16,106 nt of DNA from positions 1 through 16,106 of the forward strand of contig VEPB01000036.1 of the NCBI GenBank assembly GCA_012026715.1, written 5' to 3'. Positions within the stretch are counted from its first letter, which is position 1, and the number at the start of each line of letters is the position of its first letter. Below the pieces are notes generated by a model. The model was not told the origin of the DNA. It saw only the letters and a program-made list of their open reading frames with translations, and searched no databases. The position numbers and the translations under genes are program-made. This DNA is from Methylococcaceae bacterium (GTDB taxonomy: Bacteria; Pseudomonadota; Gammaproteobacteria; Methylococcales; Methylococcaceae). This document shows positions 6,867 through 12,782 of this stretch, one piece after another.

Positions 6867-8447
6867 TCAGCGATTGCCCATCGCCAGCTCGCAGCCCTTG
6901 CCGCCCTTGCGCCGGGCCTGATAGAGCGCCATTTCAGCTCGCTCGAAAACGTCGGCCGCGTTGTCCCGGCCCTTGAACTCGCTGATTCCACAGGACACGG
7001 TGATTTCCACCGGCTTGCCGGATGCGGTGAACTCGCACGATGCGATCCGGCCGCACAGCTCTTGCGCCAGCTCCAGCGCGCTCAGTTCGTCCGTCCCCAC
7101 CAGCAGCATCACAAACTTTTCGCCCCCGTGCCGCCCGACGAAATCGGTTCCCTCGATCGCGCCCGCGAGGATGCGGCCGATGAAGCTCAGCGCCTTCTCC
7201 CCGGCGGCTTGGCCGAAGCGCTCGCTCACCCGGGTAAAGTCGTCGATTTCCCAAAGCAGCAGGCTGACGGCCTGGCGGAACCGGCTCCATCGTTTTTCCT
7301 CCAGGGAAGCCCGCTGCAGATAGGCCTGCCGGTTCGGCAATTGCGTGACAGGGTCCACATAGGCGAACTCCCGCGCAGACTCCAGTTTCACTCGCAAATC
7401 GTCGGCCGCCTGTTCCAGGGTTCGCATTTGCAGGGTCGCTTCGTGCAGCTGGCGTTGGCTGTCCAGGTGCCTGGCCTCTTCCGCATCCCGATAGGCCTGC
7501 AGGTGCGATGCGAAAACGTCGACCCGATGCGACAGGCTCTCTTTGAGCTGCGCCAGATCCGTGGCTTCCGAAGCGCTCGCCCGCATGTTCACCAACTCGC
7601 TACCCAGGACGCGATCGCTGTTCCGGCGGTCTTCAGCCGACTGATCGTTCAGCGCATTCAAGCCCAGAATCTGGCCTTCCACCTCCTCCAGCTTGGAACC
7701 CAATCCGGCAAGGAATCCGCTCAATTCGCTCTGTTCCTTGCGTAATTCGGTGCTGCTCTCTTCGATGAGGGAGGACGTCTCATCCAACAAAACCGGAAGG
7801 TCAGCGTCACCATGCCCCACCTTGACCAACAGCTGCGTCTTGCGCTTTTCGAACCGATTGGGTACCTCGAGGCCGCGCAACAAACCTTCCAAATGTTTTC
7901 GTGCCCCCGAATTCGACGCCACATCGGACCCTCGCTTGGAACCCGCGAACCAGCGCCCCAGTCGGTTTCGACGGGTCCGCTCCACCGGTTCGTGAATTGC
8001 CCCAAGCAATTTGGCCACTGCGGCAAACAGCTGATCCCGCGTGCCGAACTGACCTTCCTCGATCCTTAGCCGCAGGCTTTCCACGAGGGCGCGATGCGGC
8101 GGCGAGGGATATTGGGATTGCATGAAGACCATCAGTTCCCGCGCCGACGCCAGCGTATCGTCCGGAGCGCCCGAAGCAGGGATGCGGATCAGGGACTCCG
8201 TCAATGCGTCGAGCTCCTGACGCAGCTGGGCGGTCTGCAAGTCCCTTCGAACCGTTTCGCGGATGGCTTTGAGGTGGGGGTCCAGAACCGGGTCCAACCC
8301 AGCGGCGGCAATGGCCAAGCGCGTAACGGCCCGGCTCAGCAACTGCTCCCGCTCTGCCTGCTCGGCCCGGTTGGCGGCGTCGGCATCCGCCAGGGCGAGG
8401 TATTTCTCCTTCCAACGGTTATCCGACTTTTCCTTGGGGTCACTCAT
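6867..8447 (-). CDS. DgcP-like protein with degenerate GGDEF domain
   Basis: A 526-residue minus-strand protein. I choose ATG 8447 (MSDPKEKSDNRWKEKYLALA) because the N-terminus then resembles DgcP-type diguanylate cyclases, which open with an RWKxKYL helix; the frame is open upstream to 8624. Residues 1-350 are mostly helical and coiled-coil-like. The GGDEF domain starts near FAYVDPVTQLPNRQAYL and ends near ALYQARRKGGKG. Its key residues deviate: the signature is GGEKF (441-445) with Lys444 replacing the metal-binding Glu. The first metal Asp is Glu400 (WEIDDF), the Asn-Asp pair is Ser408-Glu409, and the GD Asp is Glu417. The RxxD inhibitory site reads EGTD (432-435), so Arg is lost. It probably lacks cyclase activity and may act as a scaffold or nucleotide sensor (inference). 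It lies downstream of the DUF2235 gene, with a large hairpin in its leader. Confidence 0.9.
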   Translation of the reverse strand: MSDPKEKSDNRWKEKYLALADADAANRAEQAEREQLLSRAVTRLAIAAAGLDPVLDPHLKAIRETVRRDLQTAQLRQELDALTESLIRIPASGAPDDTLASARELMVFMQSQYPSPPHRALVESLRLRIEEGQFGTRDQLFAAVAKLLGAIHEPVERTRRNRLGRWFAGSKRGSDVASNSGARKHLEGLLRGLEVPNRFEKRKTQLLVKVGHGDADLPVLLDETSSLIEESSTELRKEQSELSGFLAGLGSKLEEVEGQILGLNALNDQSAEDRRNSDRVLGSELVNMRASASEATDLAQLKESLSHRVDVFASHLQAYRDAEEARHLDSQRQLHEATLQMRTLEQAADDLRVKLESAREFAYVDPVTQLPNRQAYLQRASLEEKRWSRFRQAVSLLLWEIDDFTRVSERFGQAAGEKALSFIGRILAGAIEGTDFVGRHGGEKFVMLLVGTDELSALELAQELCGRIASCEFTASGKPVEITVSCGISEFKGRDNAADVFERAEMALYQARRKGGKGCELAMGNR

Positions 8448-8454
8448 GGTCTCA

Positions 8455-8513
8455 GGCGAATCGATGGACAGGATTTCCCGCCCGCGATCTCGGAGCGGGA
8501 AGGGCGATTCGCC
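8455..8513. repeat. Nested inverted repeat in the leader of the GGDEF gene
   Basis: Outer arms GGCGAATCG (8455-8463) and CGATTCGCC (8505-8513) are perfectly complementary over 9 bp. Inside them TTCCCGC (8475-8481) pairs with GCGGGAA (8495-8501) over 7 bp, and CCG/CGG can close the tip. The structure ends eight bases before the ATG at 8447 on the minus strand and would cover the region just ahead of the ribosome binding site. No T-run follows on either strand, so it is not a canonical intrinsic terminator. It could be an attenuator or translational control element. Confidence 0.6.
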
Positions 8514-8645
8514 AAGTTTAGACGCGCGCCAGACTTCGGACTCGGCCGCGGCTCCTCCGCCGAGAAGGGCGGCCCGTCGGCCCCGGCCGGCAACTTCCTG
8601 GTCGCCGTCAGCCGCTGCCTTCAATGGTTTTTCAATCCGTCGCGC

Positions 8646-10178
8646 TCAGGCTGTCAGCGCCTTGATGGCAGTCCGCAACCCCGACCAGAACCCGCTAAAG
8701 CTCTTCGCCATCGAAATCCGAACCTTAATGGCGGCGCCGAGAATGGCCAGGCCGATTCCCGTGAGCCAGACATTGGACCACAGCAGCGATGCGAGTTTTA
8801 CCAACAACTTATCGGGCGCGACCAAGGTTTGAACAACGATACCGATACTTTCCAAAGGACCTTTACCATTGATCTCCTCCCGCATCAGCCAATACAGGGT
8901 AAGCAGGGTGAAGACCAGGAACACGTAGTAAAGGCTGCGCCGAAAATAGATTCTGGCTTGAACTTTTTTCAACAGCGGTGAAGATAAATCCAGGCCCGCG
9001 GCAGGGCTGACCAGGCTGCGGATCTTCCCTGAATTCGGATGAACCCCGTTATCGTCGACAACCTCAAAGTTATCCGGCAGATTCCCCGGCGCGTAACCGA
9101 AGATTCCTTCCCCTATTCTTTGAAAGGCGCTGATATGGATCTTGGGCAAAGCAATGCCATTATCTCGGCACAGACTGGCGATATCACGCGGCTGGTACTG
9201 GTAATAGACCCCCAGGCCCGATCGGGAGTCATACAGCTTGTCGTAAGCATACTCCTGGTCATGCACAAAAGCCTTTTCCGTTGGGATGAATTGCAGCCCG
9301 GCCGCCTCGGCCCGATTCATCATCCAATCGAGGGCGACCAAGGACAATCCTTGTTGCGGATAACCGCCACCGACGTTTGTATGGACTCCCGGAAACCAAA
9401 CCTGCTCAATGCGAGGGTCCGGCACGATCTTATTCTTGTCGTCCGGATCGGGACAACCGTTGTTCCACAGCAGCGGATGAAAACTCTCGCGCTGCTCGTC
9501 GATGGAGAGCGCGTGGCAAGCCCGCCGGATGTTCTCATTGAGCGTACGATCCGGGAACTTGAATCGGAAGATCAGCGTATTCCAAACGGCAGTGGCTTCG
9601 TCGAACGGCAGCCCGACGGCGTCCACCGTGTCCCACACGCCGATAAACTCGATCTTTTTCGAGTGCTCGCCGTGCAAGGCAGGCCTGCCTTCGCCGTAGG
9701 CATTGAAGAACATCCGCATGAACGGCTCATACAAAATCCCTTCCAACAATGCCTTATGCTTGGACCTGTAATTTTCATACAGCTGCAGAACCGCCAGATC
9801 CAGATCCTCATCGCCAGGGTACTTGGCACTATCCAGTATTCCCTCGCTAGCGATCAATCCGGCCAGGGTCCTGACCGTAAAGGCACCGCGGCTGAAGCCG
9901 AACAGGTAGATTTTGTCGTCCGGCACATACACCTGGACCAACCGTTTATAAAGATTCCGCACGTTGCGGGCCAGACCCCAACCGAAAGCACCGCCAAGCA
10001 GTTTCAGTGGTTTCAGGTCTTCAGTGCCGACCCCATCGTCGTAAAACGCCACCTGCTCCTTGGGACCATGGAGGCCATTGAAGTCAATCGCCTCGTATAG
10101 CTTGAATACATTGGTTCCACGACCCTTGATATTGGAATTTCCGGTACCGTCAGAAAGTAGGATTATATTTTTGCTCAT
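8646..10178 (-). CDS. DUF2235 (Tle1-like) alpha/beta hydrolase with C-terminal membrane segments
   Basis: A 510-residue minus-strand protein with AGAAGGGGA ahead of ATG 10178. It opens with MSKNIILLSDGTGNS, the typical DUF2235 start. The nucleophile elbow is GFSRG with Ser96. FIGVWDTVDAVGLP (178-191) and WFPGVHTNVGGGY (261-273, His266) are the other family hallmarks expected to supply Asp and His. This domain is shared with type VI secretion phospholipases (Tle1) and is predicted to hydrolyse lipid esters. Two hydrophobic segments (about 413-432 and 464-486) suggest the C-terminus is anchored in the inner membrane. There is no VgrG, PAAR, Hcp or obvious immunity lipoprotein adjacent, so a housekeeping or membrane-remodelling role is as likely as an effector role. 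The GGDEF gene follows 198 bases downstream on the same strand. Confidence 0.93.
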   Translation of the reverse strand: MSKNIILLSDGTGNSNIKGRGTNVFKLYEAIDFNGLHGPKEQVAFYDDGVGTEDLKPLKLLGGAFGWGLARNVRNLYKRLVQVYVPDDKIYLFGFSRGAFTVRTLAGLIASEGILDSAKYPGDEDLDLAVLQLYENYRSKHKALLEGILYEPFMRMFFNAYGEGRPALHGEHSKKIEFIGVWDTVDAVGLPFDEATAVWNTLIFRFKFPDRTLNENIRRACHALSIDEQRESFHPLLWNNGCPDPDDKNKIVPDPRIEQVWFPGVHTNVGGGYPQQGLSLVALDWMMNRAEAAGLQFIPTEKAFVHDQEYAYDKLYDSRSGLGVYYQYQPRDIASLCRDNGIALPKIHISAFQRIGEGIFGYAPGNLPDNFEVVDDNGVHPNSGKIRSLVSPAAGLDLSSPLLKKVQARIYFRRSLYYVFLVFTLLTLYWLMREEINGKGPLESIGIVVQTLVAPDKLLVKLASLLWSNVWLTGIGLAILGAAIKVRISMAKSFSGFWSGLRTAIKALTA

Positions 10179-10415
10179 GACTGATGTTCCCCTTCTGCTT
10201 TCCTATCGAAGTAATGAATGTCTCGACCCGGCGTCCCGATTAACCATCGGCTCAAGATAATCCGGACAAGGTCAACCCTGCTGCGCTTACCAGACGATGC
10301 GCGCACTATCCCACCCAATACGTCCTTGCCTCATGCCTTAGCGTGCCGGCAGCTCCAAGGTTGCTCTCCGCAATCCCCAACGCCGTTGGGCGAACCGATT
10401 CAGTCGCCGCTGAAA

Positions 10416-10466
10416 GGCGAAAACGAAGCCCACCAATCTTCGAAGGGAAGATTCCCGGTTTTCGCC
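10416..10466. repeat. Nested inverted repeat upstream of the DUF2235 gene
   Basis: Outer arms GGCGAAAAC (10416-10424) and GTTTTCGCC (10458-10466) are perfect over 9 bp. The inner arms AATCTTC (10435-10441) and GAAGATT (10447-10453) are perfect over 7 bp around a 5-base loop. The left internal gap is 10 bases and the right one 4. The layout mirrors the element at 8455-8513 (9-bp outer stem beginning GGCGA, 11- and 3-base gaps, 7-bp inner stem), though the sequences differ. Confidence 0.6.
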
Positions 10467-10701
10467 GTCAAAGGAAACAAGCCGGTTCAGGCCGGCAATG
10501 ATCTAAGGTATTGCACTGTCCGAAACAGCGGCCACAAACACCAGGAGATTCTTTCGCGCCTTTCACCGCTCGCGACATTGCGATCAATGAATGCCTCATA
10601 CCATATCCCCTGGGCGTCGAGACGGTAAGCAACGCCATTTTTCTGAACTGCACCGGCCTGATACACCGACTTTTCGAACGGTTATCGCAACAGCGATCCG
10701 C

Positions 10702-10724
10702 CGAAACCCATCATGTGGGTTTCG
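10702..10724. repeat. Perfect 9-bp hairpin
   Basis: CGAAACCCA (10702-10710) and TGGGTTTCG (10716-10724) are perfectly complementary around a 5-base loop (TCATG). A smaller hairpin ATCGC/GCGAT (10684-10697) lies just before it. No T-run follows on either strand, so a terminator is not supported. Confidence 0.55.
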
Positions 10725-10826
10725 CACCCCGGAGCGAATCGCGGACCAATATCCCATCCTCCCATATCTGGGGTTTTGGAAGCAATGAAATGACTGCCGA
10801 TCGCTCCACCCTGGAAACGTATCGGC

Positions 10827-10849
10827 GGCAAGGACAAATGTCCCTTGCC
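10827..10849. repeat. Hairpin with one bulged base
   Basis: GGCAAGGAC (10827-10835) pairs with GTCCCTTGCC (10840-10849) over nine pairs with a single bulged C and an AAAT loop. There is no T-run after it. It lies in the gene-poor stretch ahead of the PGDWLV-repeat gene. Confidence 0.5.
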
Positions 10850-11095
10850 TCTGCCGTCATGCAAGGAAAGCGGCTAAGCTAGCTGCGCCACAACGCTGAC
10901 TTGGCCGCCGATGCGGCACCGAAGCCTGCGCGATGGTTGCAAGAAGGCTCGCGGTTATGTTCACTTGGCGAGACCAAATACCTCCAGAGACCCTGTTGCT
11001 GTCGCCTTGACTTGGTGCGGTTCGCGACCTCGACTGCCGGCGCGGGATTCCCCAACGAATTGCCACCCTTCGGTGGTTAGCGGAATATAGAAACC

Positions 11096-11497
11096 ATGGT
11101 TATGCGCAAGCGATATCGCCGCCGGGTCGGGCAGACCGTAGCCGCGGTGCAGCTCAGATTGGACACCGATGGTCTGCGGTACCGCAAGTGGGGCCACGAC
11201 CAGCTTGCCAAACCGGGCGACTGGCTGGTGGACAACGGCGGCGATGTCTACACCGTTGACGCCGAGATCTTCGAGCAAACCTATCGCCCCTACCACCCCG
11301 ACATCGCGCCTGGCGCATACGAAAAAGTGGCGCCGGTGTGGGCTGAACCTGCCACCGCGGCAGGCAGCGTGGCGACCAATGAGGGCCACACCGACTATGT
11401 CTCCGGCGATTGGCTGGTGAGCAATCATGAGGACGGCAGCGATGCCTATGCCGTAAGTTCCGAGAAGTTCGAGAGCCTCTACGAGCCCGACGAGTAA
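11096..11497 (+). CDS. Small protein with two PGDWLV-type repeats
   Basis: A 133-residue protein; an in-frame TAG at 11078 limits the start to ATG 11096 or ATG 11102, and neither has a strong ribosome binding site. The N-terminus (RKRYRRRVGQTVAAVQL) and the following KPGDWLVDNGGDVYTVDAEI FEQTYRPY block (about 39-66) resemble a family of small phage and bacterial proteins with a YRKxPxxVEAxQ start and a PGDWxV...GExYxxxPxxFExTYE core. I know no function for that family. A second, diverged copy of the core follows: SGDWLVSN...AYAVSSEKFESLYEP (about 103-131). The tandem arrangement suggests internal duplication. It is acidic at the C-terminus, has no signal peptide or membrane segment, and stands alone between a gene-poor stretch and the deacetylase gene. 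Confidence 0.75.
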   Translation: MVMRKRYRRRVGQTVAAVQLRLDTDGLRYRKWGHDQLAKPGDWLVDNGGDVYTVDAEIFEQTYRPYHPDIAPGAYEKVAPVWAEPATAAGSVATNEGHTDYVSGDWLVSNHEDGSDAYAVSSEKFESLYEPDE

Positions 11498-11518
11498 GGC
11501 TTGCAACTCGCGCAAGCC
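11498..11518 (+). terminator. Hairpin directly after the PGDWLV-repeat gene
   Basis: GGCTTGC (11498-11504) and GCAAGCC (11512-11518) form a perfect 7-bp stem with a 7-base loop, starting at the first base after the TAA stop. It lacks a following T-run, so it is at best a weak or Rho-assisted terminator, or an mRNA 3'-end stabiliser. The rest of the spacer to 11731 shows nothing clear. Confidence 0.35.
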
Positions 11519-11731
11519 GGACCCGCCTTAACTGTCTCGCCGGCACCCGCGAGGACGCGAATCGCGGTCAGACCGCCAAGCTCACCGGCACCCATCGCCG
11601 AGACTGCCTTGGGCGGAACGCGGGCGCGGCGCGGACATTCGGTCGGATGAGGCCCTGTTCAGCGCGATCACCCGCCAGCCACGGCTTCCATCCGGACACC
11701 AAATTTCTTCAGATTCGATCCCCCAAAGACC

Positions 11732-12763
11732 ATGAATCGACCCCACGCCCCTCATCCAAGGCCAAATCGAGCGGCCGGATTGCTGCTGCTTGCGGTCATC
11801 GCCGCAGGCTTGCCGGTACCGGCCGTCGCCGAGTTACCGGGGGCCGAACCGCTGGCCGTTCGGCCGGGCCAACGCCTACTGGTTATTGCCCCCCATCCCG
11901 ATGACGAGATGCTCTCTTCGGCCGGACTGATGCAAGCGGTTCTGAACGACCGGGGGCGGGTTCGGGTAGTCATCGCGACTCCCGGCGATGCCTTCGTCGA
12001 TGCGGTGGAACAGGAAACCGGGGAGCTTCACCCGCGCCCGGAGGATTACGTCCGTTACGGCGAATTGCGGCTGAAGGAAGCACGCCGGGCCGTCGACGCA
12101 CTGGGTGGGGGCCGGATCAAGCTCGACCTGCTCGGTTTCCCGGATGGAGGGCTGCATCCCATGCTCCGGCAACACTGGAGCCGCCGCCACATCGAACGAT
12201 CGGCCACAACGGGTCAGGACCGCGTCAGCTGCCCCGAAGCGGACGCTCCTGGAATTCCGTTCGATGGTGAAGATCTCCAGAGGCAACTGGTCAAGATCCT
12301 GCAGGAGGAAAAGCCGACGCTGATCGTGTTTCCGGACGCCATGGACTGGCATCCCGATCATGACGGACTGGCGATGTTTGCGCTGCTCGCGATCGAGCGC
12401 TGGATCAAATCCGAAGCGAATACCGGATCCGGGCCCCATCCCCGGATGCTTTCCTACCTGGTCCACTGGTATCACCGTTGGCCGTTCGGGTCCGCAGGGC
12501 TGCGCCCGGTGGATTTGAGTGACGAACCGCTGGAACTGCCCGAGGACTTACCGGCGCGCGGCCACCACCGCAGCTGTCTGCTCTTGAGTCCCGAGCAACG
12601 CCGAATCAAACGCCAGGTTCTGGCCATTAATCAAACCCAGCAGCGGATCATGGCGCCGTTTCTCTCGGCCTTCGTGCGTTCGACCGAATGCTTTTCCGAG
12701 CTGAACCGGGTCGATGCGGAACACATCGAGGCTCTGATGGCTCGTGGACATCGGCCGGATTGA
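11732..12763 (+). CDS. Exported PIG-L/LmbE-family N-deacetylase
   Basis: A 343-residue protein starting at ATG 11732 (weak AAAGA upstream). A Sec signal peptide is visible: basic N-region, hydrophobic core AAGLLLLAVIAAGLPVPA (about 14-31), and likely cleavage after AVA at residue 33. The mature part is a PIG-L deacetylase domain. VIAPHPDDEM holds the zinc and catalytic motif (His55, Asp57, Asp58), and MDWHPDHDG (204-212) gives the second HPDH zinc motif, with His210 the likely ligand. Family members remove acetyl groups from N-acetylglucosamine conjugates or related substrates. The export signal points to a periplasmic or envelope sugar substrate here (inference). The insert between about 150 and 180 is longer than in simple LmbE proteins. 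It converges on the acylase gene with 19 bases between stops. Confidence 0.92.
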   Translation: MNRPHAPHPRPNRAAGLLLLAVIAAGLPVPAVAELPGAEPLAVRPGQRLLVIAPHPDDEMLSSAGLMQAVLNDRGRVRVVIATPGDAFVDAVEQETGELHPRPEDYVRYGELRLKEARRAVDALGGGRIKLDLLGFPDGGLHPMLRQHWSRRHIERSATTGQDRVSCPEADAPGIPFDGEDLQRQLVKILQEEKPTLIVFPDAMDWHPDHDGLAMFALLAIERWIKSEANTGSGPHPRMLSYLVHWYHRWPFGSAGLRPVDLSDEPLELPEDLPARGHHRSCLLLSPEQRRIKRQVLAINQTQQRIMAPFLSAFVRSTECFSELNRVDAEHIEALMARGHRPD

Positions 12764-12782
12764 CGGTTCCTCCGGCGGCTTA

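Larger units (their letters stand above)
10179..11095. other. Gene-poor intergenic stretch with several inverted repeats
   Basis: About 0.9 kb with no convincing gene. Frames at 10218-10628 and 10511-10882 on the plus strand lack a ribosome binding site and any family resemblance. Base composition looks less GC-rich than the flanking genes. Notable structures are the nested repeat at 10416-10466, and hairpins at 10684-10697, 10702-10724 and 10827-10849. The left end should hold the promoter of the DUF2235 gene, but no clear boxes are seen. Decayed genes or small RNAs are possible. Confidence 0.55.

Noticed and set aside
6714..7745. Plus-strand frame of 343 codons opposite the GGDEF gene
   Set aside because: Mirror frame of a gene with strong domain evidence; no recognisable motif.
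9039..10100. Plus-strand frame of 353 codons opposite the DUF2235 gene
   Set aside because: Mirror frame of a gene with clear catalytic motifs; no family resemblance.
10218..10882. Two plus-strand frames (10218-10628 and 10511-10882) in the gene-poor stretch
   Set aside because: No ribosome binding site, no family pattern, and they overlap hairpins. The last 30 codons (from ATG at 10790) look slightly more protein-like but are not enough.
10961..11515. Minus-strand frame of 184 codons
   Set aside because: It lies opposite the PGDWLV-repeat gene, which has clear internal repeats and a recognisable family pattern. No ribosome binding site or known domain.
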